From: Pirellulales bacterium | GTDB lineage: Bacteria; Planctomycetota; Planctomycetia; Pirellulales; JAEUIK01 | NCBI GenBank assembly: GCA_019745975.1 | Contig: JAIESQ010000045.1 | Coordinates: forward strand, 104,599 to 168,598 | Direction of reading: 5' to 3' | Length of the DNA stretch: 64,000 nt | Shown here: piece by piece, positions 10,622 through 20,033 of the stretch | Layout of the letters: each line of letters opens with the position of its first letter | How positions within the stretch are numbered: position 1 is the stretch's first letter | The notes under the pieces: generated by a model | Databases searched by the model: none | Seen by the model: the letters and a program-made list of their open reading frames with translations, nothing else | Told to the model about the DNA's origin: nothing | Translations under genes and position numbers: made by a program

Positions 10622-11644
10622 CTACGCCCCGGCGGAAATCTCCAGCTCCAACAAGCTGCCGTCGCGCACCACGCTCACGGTCAAGCCCTGGTCAAGCGAC
10701 AACTGGGCGAGCAACCGGTGCAAATCGTCGGCGCCGGCCACCACGCGCCCCGACAAGCCAACGATCCAATCCTCGGCCCGTAAGCCCGCCGCGGCCGCGG
10801 CGCTCCCCTTCTCGATGTCGATGATCTCAACGGCCGTGTTGGTCAGCAGATCGAGCTCGCGCACTTGCGCCCGCGGAATCTGGATCGTTGTGACCACAAT
10901 CCCCAGCTTGCGCCGCCGCACCCGGCCATGCGCCAGGATCTCGCCGACAACCCAGCCGGCCGTGTTGCTCGGCACGGCGAAACCCAGCCCCTGCGCCATG
11001 GCGATGATCGCCGTGTTGATGCCGATCACTCGGCCGCGCGAATCGACCAGTGGGCCGCCCGAGTTGCCCGGATTGATCGGCGCCGAATGTTGAATGATGT
11101 TCTCGATCAGTCGGCCATCTTGCCCGCGCATGCTCCGCCCGATGGCGCTGGCCACGCCGGTCGACACCGTCGAATGAAAGCCCAGCGGGCTCCCCATCGC
11201 GATCACCAGTTGTCCGACACGCACGGCCGCGGAGTCGCCGATCGCCGCGAAAGGGAGCTCGCGCGAAGCCAGCCGCAACACGGCTAAGTCGGTCGCCGGA
11301 TCGTCGCCGACGACTGCCGCGTCGACGTGGTCGCCATCGCTGGTCTGCGCAACAAGCTTCGATCGGCCGCCGACCACGTGGCTATTGGTGAGCGCGTACC
11401 CGTCAGGCGTAATCAAGAACCCGGAGCCCGAGCCGCCGCGGCGCTCGTCGTGCGGACCGCTCACGCTCACCACGGCGGGCGAAACGGTCTCGACCACATT
11501 GACCACGGCCCGCGAGTAGGCGTCAAGCAAGTCGCTGTCGTCGGCGTCGGGTCGGGCCGGCTGCGCCGCGCCGCGTTCCGGCTCGCCCGAGTCACCCGTG
11601 TGGATACGTTGCCAGCCGAACAGATCGAATCGTCGGTGTGTCAT
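10622..11644 (-). CDS. HtrA/Deg-type trypsin-like serine protease with one PDZ domain
   Basis: 340 aa. The catalytic triad is complete: His in LTNSHVV (about 89), Asp in DPATDLAVLR (119) and Ser in GNSGGPL (195). One PDZ domain follows (about 245-335, with GSAAAAAGLRAEDWIVGL). HtrA proteases degrade or chaperone misfolded envelope proteins. The ATG chosen has GGAAG 5 bp upstream; a GTG four codons earlier is possible. Odd: no signal peptide or membrane anchor is visible in the hydrophilic first 50 residues, so either the protein is cytoplasmic or it is exported by an unrecognised route. Confidence 0.88.
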   Translation of the reverse strand: MTHRRFDLFGWQRIHTGDSGEPERGAAQPARPDADDSDLLDAYSRAVVNVVETVSPAVVSVSGPHDERRGGSGSGFLITPDGYALTNSHVVGGRSKLVAQTSDGDHVDAAVVGDDPATDLAVLRLASRELPFAAIGDSAAVRVGQLVIAMGSPLGFHSTVSTGVASAIGRSMRGQDGRLIENIIQHSAPINPGNSGGPLVDSRGRVIGINTAIIAMAQGLGFAVPSNTAGWVVGEILAHGRVRRRKLGIVVTTIQIPRAQVRELDLLTNTAVEIIDIEKGSAAAAAGLRAEDWIVGLSGRVVAGADDLHRLLAQLSLDQGLTVSVVRDGSLLELEISAGA

Positions 11645-11917
11645 GGGAACTTCCACTCCCTAGTATCTGCCTCGCGTTGCCTTCGCCCGAATTATAGGCG
11701 CGGGTGCCAAGCCGCCCTGCCGCGACGAGCGGTGCGTGGTAGTCTGTGCCGTCCGACAGGAGATTGCCGCCACGGCCTGCACAGGCTCCGGCTCGTCGCA
11801 AAGCACGCTGGTGAAAAACGATTCGCGTTTGGCGCGACCGGCCGCTATCGTAGCGCGATCCCGCCGGTCGCAGGTCACGGGACTCTTGGTTTCAACCCCG
11901 GGGGCGAACAGCCATCC

Positions 11918-13279
11918 ATGCGCGTGACGACCGATTCGCACGACACTTCCGCTGCTGCCACGGCAGCGTCCGGTGAACCGTCGCAGCTCGCGCACGACGA
12001 GCGGACCGCGCGGCCACCGTTCGGCCCGGCTTCGTCGGGCGAACAGATGACCGTCTGGTCGCTGTGGTTGATTTACGGCGCGTTCTACTTCTGCCGCACG
12101 AACCTCTCGGCGGCCGTGCCGGGGATGCAGCAACCGCTCGACGCCGGCGGACTGGGGCTCGACGGCGATCAAACCGGCACCATCCTCGCCGCTCTCAAGC
12201 TGACTTACGGCATCGGGCAGTTGCTCAACGGGCAATTTGCCGAACGCGTCTCGCCGCGGCGGCTGTTGGCCGTCGGCATGTTCGGCTCGGCCGCGCTCAA
12301 CGTGCTGTTCGGTTTCAGCACCGGCTTCTACTTTCTGCTCTTCGTGTGGGCCACGAACGGCTATTGCCAGTCGCTGGGCTGGCCCCCCACGGTGCGCGTC
12401 GTCGGCAATTGGGTGCCCATCCTGCGACGCGGCAAGGCACTCGGCATCATTGGCACCGGCTACCAGGTGACGCTCGGGCTGACCTACTTCGTGGCTGGCC
12501 AGTCGGTCGATTGGCTCGGTTGGCGCGGTGCGGTGCTCGTGCCGGCCAGCGTTCTGGCCGCCGCGGCGATCTTCATGTTGTTCTGCTTGCGCGACGAGCC
12601 CTCGGAACATACCGCGACGCACTCCGGGCACGCGGCGCTCGTCGGCACGGTCGCCTCGCGTGCGCCTCTCGGCACGACGTTGCGGCTAACATTCACCAAC
12701 CCCGCCCTCTGGTTGCTGGGCCTCGCACTCGGGTTGTTGAATGCCTGTCGCTACGGTTTTCTCGATTGGGGAGTGTCGCACTTGGTCGAAGTACAGAACG
12801 CCGCAGTGAGCAAGGCGACGCTCAACTACGTGGTGTTGGCCATTGGCGCGGTGGCCGGCTCGTTCCTGACCGGCTGGGCGACCGACCGGTTTCTCGGTGG
12901 CCGCCGCGCGCCCGTGATCTGCCTGCTCTTGGTGCTGCTGTCGGGGCTGACGCTGCTTTACGAGCGCGCCGCGACGACGAGTGTACCGGCGACTGTCGGT
13001 CTCCTGGTCGCGATCGGCTTCTGTATCTACGGCCCGCAAGTGCTGCTGGTCGGCACGGCGCCAGCCGACATGGCTAGGCATGGAACCGCCGCCGCCGCCG
13101 CGGGCTTCGTCAATTTCATTGGCTACATGGGGGCGGCCCTGGGGGACCGCGTCACCGGGCATTACAAAATGGCCGAGCATGGCGGCTGGCAGGTGGCGAT
13201 CTACATTTGGGCCGGCTGGGCGCTGGCCGCGGCCGTCGTCACACTGCTGCTCTGGACCGCCGCACCCCGGCGAGATTGA
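11918..13279 (+). CDS. MFS transporter, organophosphate:phosphate antiporter (OPA) type
   Basis: 453 aa with about 45 hydrophilic N-terminal residues and 12 predicted membrane helices. The segment AFYFCRTNLSAAVPGM near the first helix and LGWPPTVRVVGNW are typical of the OPA group (GlpT, UhpT, UhpC), which exchanges phosphorylated sugars or glycerol phosphate for inorganic phosphate, or senses them. The next gene starts 71 bp downstream on the same strand and encodes a nucleotidyltransferase, so the substrate may be a phospho-alcohol or sugar phosphate. The exact substrate is not readable from sequence. Confidence 0.82.
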   Translation: MRVTTDSHDTSAAATAASGEPSQLAHDERTARPPFGPASSGEQMTVWSLWLIYGAFYFCRTNLSAAVPGMQQPLDAGGLGLDGDQTGTILAALKLTYGIGQLLNGQFAERVSPRRLLAVGMFGSAALNVLFGFSTGFYFLLFVWATNGYCQSLGWPPTVRVVGNWVPILRRGKALGIIGTGYQVTLGLTYFVAGQSVDWLGWRGAVLVPASVLAAAAIFMLFCLRDEPSEHTATHSGHAALVGTVASRAPLGTTLRLTFTNPALWLLGLALGLLNACRYGFLDWGVSHLVEVQNAAVSKATLNYVVLAIGAVAGSFLTGWATDRFLGGRRAPVICLLLVLLSGLTLLYERAATTSVPATVGLLVAIGFCIYGPQVLLVGTAPADMARHGTAAAAAGFVNFIGYMGAALGDRVTGHYKMAEHGGWQVAIYIWAGWALAAAVVTLLLWTAAPRRD

Positions 13280-13350
13280 GCGATGCTTGCGGCCGCCGTG
13301 CTAGTGGCCGCGCGCACGATTCAACCGACACGATTCCGCAGAGGGACCAC

Positions 13351-14100
13351 ATGCAGGCGATCATCATCGGAGCCGGCCGCGGCGCGCGGCTCATGCCCAC
13401 CACGGCCGACGCCCCCAAGTGCTTTGCCGAAGTGCGCGGTCGACGGATCCTGGATTGGACGCTCGCCGCGTTCCGCTCCGCAGGCATCGACCGCATCGCC
13501 TTCATCGGCGGCTATCAGATCGACAAGGTTCGCCAACAGTATCCCGAGCTCGCGCTGCGGCACAACGCCAACTGGCAACAGAACAACATTCTCGCCTCGC
13601 TGTTCTGCGCCGAAGACCTGATGAACGGGCCGTTCATTTGCGCGTACTCCGATATTCTCTTCACGCCGGCGGTGGTTGCGCGCGTGCTGGCCAGCGATGC
13701 CGACATGGCGCTGGTCGTTGACACCGCCTGGGATGAGCGCTACCGCCAGCGCACCGAACATCCGCCCGACGATGCCGAAAAAGTGACCGTCGCCGACGGA
13801 CTAGTCACCCGCATTCACCGGGCGATCCCGCCGGCCGACGCCCACGGCGAGTACATCGGCGTGGCCCGCTTTTCCGCGACAGGCGCCGCGCGCCTACGCA
13901 AGCACTATCGCCGCTGTCGTGAGCAGTTCGCCGGTCAGCCGTTTCGCGAGGCGGCGACGTTCGAGCGAGCTTACTTGATCCACCTGTTCCAGGAGATGAT
14001 CGAGGCCGGCGAGCAGTTCGCCCACGTCGACACGCCCGGCGAGTACATTGAAATCGACACGCAACAAGACTTCGACTACGCCCGAGCGAATTGGAAGTAG
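13351..14100 (+). CDS. Nucleotidyltransferase (LicC/sugar-1-phosphate type)
   Basis: 249 aa from an ATG with AGAGGGA 5 bp upstream. It begins MQAIIIGAGRGARLMP, a variant of the GxGxRLxP nucleotide-binding motif, followed by PKCFAEVRGRRILDWTLAAF. It retains the pairs HNANWQQNNILASLF and CAYSDILF (metal-binding Asp) and ends with YIEIDTQQDFDYA, all typical of the NTP_transferase/LicC (phosphocholine cytidylyltransferase-like) group. It probably activates a sugar-1-phosphate or phospho-alcohol as an NDP/CDP derivative. It is part of a tight same-strand run with the OPA transporter and the MetE-like gene. Confidence 0.82.
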   Translation: MQAIIIGAGRGARLMPTTADAPKCFAEVRGRRILDWTLAAFRSAGIDRIAFIGGYQIDKVRQQYPELALRHNANWQQNNILASLFCAEDLMNGPFICAYSDILFTPAVVARVLASDADMALVVDTAWDERYRQRTEHPPDDAEKVTVADGLVTRIHRAIPPADAHGEYIGVARFSATGAARLRKHYRRCREQFAGQPFREAATFERAYLIHLFQEMIEAGEQFAHVDTPGEYIEIDTQQDFDYARANWK

Positions 14101-14122
14101 CCCGCTCGCCCTGGAGCCTGCC

Positions 14123-15178
14123 ATGTTGTTCCCCACTTCGGTCGTTGGTTCGCTGCCGCGCCCCGACTACGTGAAGGACCTGGTCTTCGGCGAAGCGCCG
14201 CGCGATCCCGAGGAGTATCGCCGGCTGATGCGTTCGGCCGTGGCCGCCGCCGTGGCCCTGCAAGAATGCGCCGGGCTCGACGTGGTGACCGATGGCGAAT
14301 GGTGGCGCAAGTCGTACATCGGCGTGATTGCCGAACTGGCGCACGGCTTCGAGCTGGGGCGCAATCCGACCGATGGTCGCCCTTGGACGATCGTCGTCGA
14401 TCGGCTGGCGCCCAAGCAGCCCGGCTTCATCGCGGACGAGGTCAAGTTGCTCAAGCAACTCACCCGCCACCAGATCAAAGCCACGCTCCCTTCTCCCGCA
14501 CTGTTGGGGGAAAGGATGTGGGACGCCCAGCGCAGCAGCCGCGCGTACCCGACGCGCGAGGCCTTCGTGCGCGATTGCGTCCCGATCCTGCGGCACGAGC
14601 TGGAGCTGCTGCGCGACGAAGGGGTATCGATCGTGCAGATCGACGACCCGCACCTGTGCTTGTTCGTCGATGTCGAAGTGCGGGCGACCTACGAGAACGC
14701 CGATCGCGCGGCCGATTTCGCTGTCGACATGGTTAACCAGGTTGTGCAAGGGGTCGAGGGCGTCAAACTGGCCGTGCACTTATGTCGGCGCGCGGGGGCC
14801 CGCGTTCGTGGCGAGGCCAGCTTTCACGGCGGCTACGGCCCGATCCTGCCGCAACTCAACCGCCTGAAAGTACATCACCTGACGATGGAGTTCACGGCCC
14901 CCGAGGCGGGCGACATGGAGGTCTTTCGCCAGTTGCGGGAAGACTTCGAGATCGGGCTGGGCTGCGTGAGCTGTGCTCCGGGCGTTGTCGACACGGCCGA
15001 CCAGATCTTCGGGCGCGTCGAGCAAGCGCTCGGCTACCTTCCCGCGGAGCGGATCACGCTCAATCCCGATTGCGGATTCGCTCCCGGTTCGGCTGCCTTG
15101 GTGAGCATCGACGAGGTCTATCAGAAGCTGAAAAACGAAGTGGCCGCCGCCGAGCGCCTGCGCGAAAAGTACAGCTAA
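14123..15178 (+). CDS. Core-MetE-like cobalamin-independent methyltransferase
   Basis: 351 aa, matching only the C-terminal catalytic barrel of MetE (full MetE is about 750 aa). The zinc ligands are conserved: HLC (His219, Cys221), Glu256 in TMEFTAPE and Cys317 in NPDCGF. The opening TSVVGSLPRPDYVKDL and QIDDPHL also match. Core-MetE proteins transfer methyl groups to homocysteine or related thiols, some from methylcobalamin; others of this shape are demethylases or act on other thiols. It starts 22 bp after the nucleotidyltransferase and ends 35 bp before the sulfatase. Confidence 0.85.
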   Translation: MLFPTSVVGSLPRPDYVKDLVFGEAPRDPEEYRRLMRSAVAAAVALQECAGLDVVTDGEWWRKSYIGVIAELAHGFELGRNPTDGRPWTIVVDRLAPKQPGFIADEVKLLKQLTRHQIKATLPSPALLGERMWDAQRSSRAYPTREAFVRDCVPILRHELELLRDEGVSIVQIDDPHLCLFVDVEVRATYENADRAADFAVDMVNQVVQGVEGVKLAVHLCRRAGARVRGEASFHGGYGPILPQLNRLKVHHLTMEFTAPEAGDMEVFRQLREDFEIGLGCVSCAPGVVDTADQIFGRVEQALGYLPAERITLNPDCGFAPGSAALVSIDEVYQKLKNEVAAAERLREKYS

Positions 15179-15213
15179 CTTCGCGCGCGGCGGATCGCCA
15201 CAGGAATGAATGC

Positions 15214-16659
15214 ATGAAACGCAAGGCGATTGAATGTCTGGTGCCAATCCTGTTCTTGATAAGTTGGTCACCCTTACTTGCCGCGGATACGCCCCCCGAG
15301 CGCCCCAACATCGTCTTCATCCTCGCCGACGATCTGGGCTGGGCGGACCTCGGCTGCTACGGCGCCGACTTACATGAGACACCGAATCTCGATCGACTGG
15401 CCGCCAGTGCGTTGCGGTTCACGCATGCCTGCACACCGGCTCCGGTCTGCACGCCAACCCGCGCCAGCATCATGTGTGGCAAACACCCGGCGCGGCTACA
15501 CATGACGATCTGGCGCGAAGCGGCCTCCGACCAGCCGACCGATCGCCGGCTGTTGCCGCCAACCGCCGAAGCCGATCTGCCGCACGCCGAACGAACGATT
15601 GCGGAAGTACTGCGCGACGCTGGCTATCTGACCGCTCACGTCGGCAAGTGGCATCTCGGCTCGGTCGAGCACTTTCCCGAAACACAAGGCTTCGACGTAC
15701 ATCTCGCCGGCAATCATTGGGGAGCGCCAGCGACGCACTTCTTTCCTTATCGCGGTCGCGGTCACGGCGCGATTCGCTACGTACCAGGGCTGGGATTCGG
15801 CAAACCGAATGAGTACCTGGCCGATCGATTGACCGACGAGGCCATCGCCATCATGCGGCAAGCCGGCGACCGCCCGTTCTTTTTGAACCTCTGGCACTAT
15901 GGCGTGCACGCGCCGATCGAAGCCAAGTCTGGTGACATCGAGCTCATGCGCGCCAAGGCGCGTCCTGAGTTGCATCACCAGAACATCCCGTATGCCGCCA
16001 TGGTCAAGAACCTCGACGACACCGTCGGCCGGCTTTTGGCCGCGCTCGACGAACTGGGAATCGCCGATCGCACACTGGTCGTCTTCTCCTCCGACAACGG
16101 CGGCTTCCTGGGGCCCACCGGCCGCGAGCCCGACCGACCGGTCACCAGCAACTATCCGCTGCGCTCCGGCAAGGGCTCGCTCTATGAGGGTGGGATCCGC
16201 GTGCCGCTCATCGTGCGCTGGCCCGGCGTGACTCAAGCGGGCGCGGTGTGCGAGATCCCCGTCGTTTCGACCGATTTGTATCGCACGCTGGCCGAAGTTG
16301 CCGGCACGGTGCCGCGACTCGACGCCGCTCAGCAAACCGATGGCCGCAGTCTGAAGCGGCTATTGCTCGACTCCAACGCGCCGCCCGAGGCGCGCACGCT
16401 GTTCTGGCACTACCCGCATTATTATCCGACCACCACGCCGGCTAGCGCCCTGCGCGATGGCGACTGGAAACTGATCGAATACCTCGAAGACGGCCGCGTG
16501 GAGCTTTATGACCTGGCGGAAGATCCCAGCGAAGCGCACGACCTGGCGAAGAGCGAAGCGTCGAAAGCCGCCGAGCTGCGCGACAAGCTGCATGCTTGGC
16601 GCACCGACATCGGCGCGCAAATGCCCTCCGTCAATTCGGCCGCGCGGCAATCAAACTGA
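15214..16659 (+). CDS. Exported type I sulfatase
   Basis: 481 aa with a signal peptide (residues 1-24, ending SPLLAAD). The active-site signature CTPTR (Cys79-Arg83) is the formylglycine site of type I sulfatases; the Cys must be oxidised by a formylglycine-generating enzyme not seen here. Metal ligands DD in NIVFILADDLGWAD and DN in VVFSSDNGGFLG are present, as is the HVGKWHLG motif. Planctomycetes encode many such enzymes for sulfated polysaccharides; the substrate is not deducible. It is the last gene of the OPA-NTase-MetE run, 46 bp upstream of a family A element. Confidence 0.92.
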   Translation: MKRKAIECLVPILFLISWSPLLAADTPPERPNIVFILADDLGWADLGCYGADLHETPNLDRLAASALRFTHACTPAPVCTPTRASIMCGKHPARLHMTIWREAASDQPTDRRLLPPTAEADLPHAERTIAEVLRDAGYLTAHVGKWHLGSVEHFPETQGFDVHLAGNHWGAPATHFFPYRGRGHGAIRYVPGLGFGKPNEYLADRLTDEAIAIMRQAGDRPFFLNLWHYGVHAPIEAKSGDIELMRAKARPELHHQNIPYAAMVKNLDDTVGRLLAALDELGIADRTLVVFSSDNGGFLGPTGREPDRPVTSNYPLRSGKGSLYEGGIRVPLIVRWPGVTQAGAVCEIPVVSTDLYRTLAEVAGTVPRLDAAQQTDGRSLKRLLLDSNAPPEARTLFWHYPHYYPTTTPASALRDGDWKLIEYLEDGRVELYDLAEDPSEAHDLAKSEASKAAELRDKLHAWRTDIGAQMPSVNSAARQSN

Positions 16660-16705
16660 CAAGCGGATCTCCGGTCGACCATGTCGCGCGGAAACGAGCG
16701 CCCCG

Positions 16706-16841
16706 CTAGAAGCGGTTTCAAATCCTGGTTTGGGTGCCACTGCTGGCTCGTCTAGCAGTGCAAAGTTCGACACGGCACTGCTAGACGAGCCAGCAGTGGC
16801 ACCCGACGTCGGTTCATCGCCGGTTTTGAAACCGCTTCTAG
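16706..16841. repeat. Family A palindromic element, copy 3 (136 bp, between convergent genes)
   Basis: Complete copy with both CTAGAAGCGG and CCGCTTCTAG ends, inverted relative to copies 1, 2, 4 and 5 as judged by the arm holding the GATGAACCGACG stretch. It lies between the convergent sulfatase and AI-2E-type permease genes and touches the stop codon of the permease. Its large palindrome could act as a bidirectional terminator or 3' stabiliser, but no U-tract follows it. Confidence 0.92.
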
Positions 16842-18131
16842 TCACTTTGCGTTGCCGCGACCCTCGCCAATCGAAATCGGGATCGATGGCTGGCCTAGTT
16901 CGGGCACGCTGAGCCTGGGCGGAGGCAAATCAATGTCTGGCGCGAGTTGTGCCACCTCCGTCGCCAAGACTTCGAGGCGCGTGAAGAGATTCGCCAATTC
17001 CGGCGCTGGCGCCTCCTGGGCCTCGAAGGCCCGGCGAACCGCCGCGAGGCGGTCCTCCACGGTTACGAGCGATGCCGGCTCGATCGCTTGCGAAACAGTC
17101 CGCGCGCCGTAGGCCAGGCGGCTGAGAAGTATCTGGATGGCCGCGGCCGTCGGCGGACCAAGCAACATGCCTGCCAGCCCAAGCTGCTCGGCCATCGCCA
17201 GCACGACCACCGCGACGAGCAGACCGTTGTAGCGCCGGCGATTGAACAGCTTCGGCTCGACGAGCCACTCCATGAGCAGCAAGACCGCCACGGTATACAG
17301 GATCGCCGGCGCGGCAGTCAGCCACCACGTGCCGCTCGTGTCGAGTACGGCCGCCGGGGCGATCAGCACGACAACGCCGGCCACCGCGAAAAACACTCCC
17401 ACCCACGGTAGCAACCAGGCCAGCCCCGCCACGAGCGCGGCCAGCGCCGGAAACCGCAGACCAATCAGCCAGTAGCCGGCCCCCAACAACCAGGCAGCGC
17501 ACACCGCCTGGGCCACTTCGCTGCGCAAGTAGCTGCCGACTTCGTCTTCGACGTTGCGCCACAAATCGCGCGTCCAGGCGCGCTCGTCCGCCGGCAGGAG
17601 CGAAAGCCACAACCGCTCGAAATGGATGCGATCGACCGACCAATAGATGCTGATCACCACCACCACGACCAGGTTCACCAGCGCGCCAAACACGCCGAAC
17701 GTCACGCCAACCGCCCCCTGAAAGACTTCATGTCCTCGCCCATCAGTGAGCGCGGCGTAAAGCTTGTCGGGGGGGAGCAACCGTCGGCCGATGCTGCGCC
17801 GTACCGGATCGCTGAGCTCGGGCCAGGTGGTCGTGACGTGCTCGTAGGCGCGCACCAGGTCGTCGGCCGCGAGTTGAACTTCGGCCACGAACTGTCCCCC
17901 CGCGACGACGAACATGCCGACTACCGCGCAGACTACCATTACGTACGCCAGCGCCAGGGCCAGTGATCGCGGCAGTCCACGCTCAGCGACGCGGTCGACG
18001 ACGGGCCGCATAGCCGCCGCCAGCGCCAGCGACAGTAAGAAGATCAGCACGGCCTCGAGCAACTGCCAAAGCATCAGCAGTCCGACCAGGGTGGCGACGA
18101 CGATTGTGGTCCCCAAGGCCAGACGCTTCAT
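16842..18131 (-). CDS. AI-2E/PerM-family permease (second of a coupled pair)
   Basis: 429 aa with about eight membrane helices, two at the N-terminus (TTIVVATLVGLLMLWQLLE; FLLSLALAAAMRPVVDRVAE), one in the middle and a C-terminal group, separated by a long amphipathic region. The order fits the PerM/YdiK/TqsA family of small-molecule exporters; some family members are Na+/H+ antiporters. The hydrophilic tail of about 85 residues is specific to this copy. Its ATG overlaps the stop of the upstream paralogue by 4 bp, which implies coupled translation and perhaps a hetero-oligomer. Confidence 0.85.
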   Translation of the reverse strand: MKRLALGTTIVVATLVGLLMLWQLLEAVLIFLLSLALAAAMRPVVDRVAERGLPRSLALALAYVMVVCAVVGMFVVAGGQFVAEVQLAADDLVRAYEHVTTTWPELSDPVRRSIGRRLLPPDKLYAALTDGRGHEVFQGAVGVTFGVFGALVNLVVVVVISIYWSVDRIHFERLWLSLLPADERAWTRDLWRNVEDEVGSYLRSEVAQAVCAAWLLGAGYWLIGLRFPALAALVAGLAWLLPWVGVFFAVAGVVVLIAPAAVLDTSGTWWLTAAPAILYTVAVLLLMEWLVEPKLFNRRRYNGLLVAVVVLAMAEQLGLAGMLLGPPTAAAIQILLSRLAYGARTVSQAIEPASLVTVEDRLAAVRRAFEAQEAPAPELANLFTRLEVLATEVAQLAPDIDLPPPRLSVPELGQPSIPISIGEGRGNAK

Positions 18132-19405
18132 AATGCACCGCTCGCGACGGCCGCTTCGCGCTCGACCTCCAGAGCGTGATCGAGATCGCGCGCCAGCACT
18201 TCGATCCGCTCTTCCACGGTGTCGTTTCGATCGCTCGAGGCCTCGGACTTATCGCGCACGTACAACCGCACGTCTTGCACCAACTGTTGCAATTGATAGC
18301 GCAACTTCCCTCCAGCGTCGCGAGCCACAACGCGCGGAGGTTCCAGCGCTTCGCGGCTCAGCAAGTACCGTTGCAGGACGAGCTGCAAAATCGCCGCCAG
18401 AGGAATCGCCAACACCGCCCCGGCAATTCCCAACAGCGCGCCGAAACCCGCGATCGCCAGCAAGGTCACGAGGCCGTTAACCCCCACGGCGCGATCCATC
18501 ACGCGCGGCACCAGCACGTAGTTTTCGAGCTGTTGGATCACGACCGCCGCCACGAGCACCCACACCAATTGGCCAGGGCTTACCGACAGTGCGACGGTAG
18601 CGGCCGGGAGCGCCCCCAGAGCCGGACCAAAAATCGGCACCGCCTCGAGCACCCCGGCGATGGCGCCCAGCGCCAGCGGCGATGGCAGCCCGATCAGCCA
18701 GTACGCCCCCAGGCTCATCACCCCCACGACCAGACACAAGACACCTTGCCCGCGCACGTACGCGCCGACCTTGGCCTGCATCCCTTCGAGCAACTCGCGC
18801 ACGGCGTCGCGCCGCTCGGGCGAGGTGGCCAACAGCACCGCTCGCAAGGTGCGCTCGCTCAACAGCGACCAGTAGAACGCCAACAGCAATGTGGCCAGCG
18901 TGGCGAACAAGCCGCGGGCGATCAGGCCGCTGTAATTGAGGGCCTGCGCCGCGCTTTCGAGCGCTTCGCCCGCGACGGCTTCCTCCTCGGCCAGCTTCGG
19001 CAAGGTGGGCGGAATCCGCGACAACATCCGCGCCAAGGGCTCGCTGGCAACTTGCAGCAGTTGTTCGCGCGCGGCTTGGTACGTCTCAGGCAGGCGATCG
19101 ATCATCGCGCCGACCTGCTCGGTAAGGGCCGGCACGATCGCGATGGTCGCGGCCAACCCAGCCACCAACAGCGTGCAGTACAGGAGCGCAACCGCCGCGG
19201 CGCGCGACATTCGCAGCCGCATGAGCCGCACCACAAACGGCTCGAGCGCCGTGGCGATGACGATCGCGGCGAACAGATAGAAAATCACCGATCGGCAAAC
19301 GTAAGCCAGCGCGAACGCTCCCACGACGCCGACGACCACGAGCGTGCCGGCGAACACCCGCCCCATGAACTTACGGCGCTCGATCTGCAAGTCGTCGTCG
19401 GCCAT
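18128..19405 (-). CDS. AI-2E/PerM-family permease (first of a coupled pair)
   Basis: 425 aa from the chosen ATG, which has GGAG about 9 bp upstream; a start 12 codons earlier is possible. It shows the family layout: RVFAGTLVVVGVVGAFALAY and VIFYLFAAIVIATALEPFVV at the start, the conserved region GLPSPLALGAIAGVLEAVPI with FGPALGALPA, and QQLENYVLVPRVMDRAVG, which is a strong AI-2E transporter signature. A charged tail of about 60 residues is predicted to be helical. The substrate is unknown. Confidence 0.87.
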   Translation of the reverse strand: MADDDLQIERRKFMGRVFAGTLVVVGVVGAFALAYVCRSVIFYLFAAIVIATALEPFVVRLMRLRMSRAAAVALLYCTLLVAGLAATIAIVPALTEQVGAMIDRLPETYQAAREQLLQVASEPLARMLSRIPPTLPKLAEEEAVAGEALESAAQALNYSGLIARGLFATLATLLLAFYWSLLSERTLRAVLLATSPERRDAVRELLEGMQAKVGAYVRGQGVLCLVVGVMSLGAYWLIGLPSPLALGAIAGVLEAVPIFGPALGALPAATVALSVSPGQLVWVLVAAVVIQQLENYVLVPRVMDRAVGVNGLVTLLAIAGFGALLGIAGAVLAIPLAAILQLVLQRYLLSREALEPPRVVARDAGGKLRYQLQQLVQDVRLYVRDKSEASSDRNDTVEERIEVLARDLDHALEVEREAAVASGAL

Positions 19406-19580
19406 CCGGCAAATTCTCCGCGCGTCGATCCCGCGGCACACCCGCGCGCCTGAAGCTCAGTCGAACTCCACTCCGCAAATGGCATCGGGGCCGTGCCGGG
19501 CACCCGCGTCAGTATAGCGAAGGGTAGCGACGCGGGACTTCCGCGGCAGGTATCGCCGCCGGGCAGGCGCGAGACTTCGC

Positions 19581-20033
19581 TCATCCGTCCACGTGCGGGA
19601 GCACCACGAGCGTCAGCCAGAAATCCTCGATTGCCCGCACGACGCGAATAAACTGTTCGAGATCGACCGGCTTGGTAATGTAGCAGTTGGCGTTAAGCTC
19701 GTAGCTCCGCAGCACGTCCTCTTCCGACTTCGAGGTGGTCAGCACAACCACCGGAATGCACTTCAGCTCGGGGTCGGCCTTGATCTCGGCGAGCACTTCA
19801 CGGCCATCCTTCTTCGGCAAGTTCAGGTCGAGCAGAATCAAATCGGGGCGCGGTGCCCCGGCATGGGGGCCATGCCGCCGCAAGATGGCCAAAGCTTCTT
19901 CGCCGTCGCGCGCTACCGCCAGGTTGTTCTTGACCTTGCCCTCGTGCAGCGCCTCGAGCGTGAGCCGCACGTCGCCCGGGTTGTCTTCGACCAGGAGAAT
20001 CTCGACAGCCTTTCCCATGGCGAGCCTGTTCAT
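19581..20033 (-). CDS. Single-domain response regulator (Rcp1/CheY-like)
   Basis: 150 aa, a lone receiver domain. Acidic pocket ED in [10 protein letters not shown], phospho-acceptor Asp in [13 protein letters not shown], Thr in [11 protein letters not shown] and Lys in [11 protein letters not shown]. The NPGD and DLNLPKKDG forms are typical of the Rcp1 type that partners phytochrome-like kinases. The start codon overlaps the stop of the PAS kinase by 4 bp, so this is almost certainly its cognate receiver. There is no DNA-binding output, so the signal must pass to another protein. Confidence 0.92.
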   Translation of the reverse strand: MNRLAMGKAVEILLVEDNPGDVRLTLEALHEGKVKNNLAVARDGEEALAILRRHGPHAGAPRPDLILLDLNLPKKDGREVLAEIKADPELKCIPVVVLTTSKSEEDVLRSYELNANCYITKPVDLEQFIRVVRAIEDFWLTLVVLPHVDG

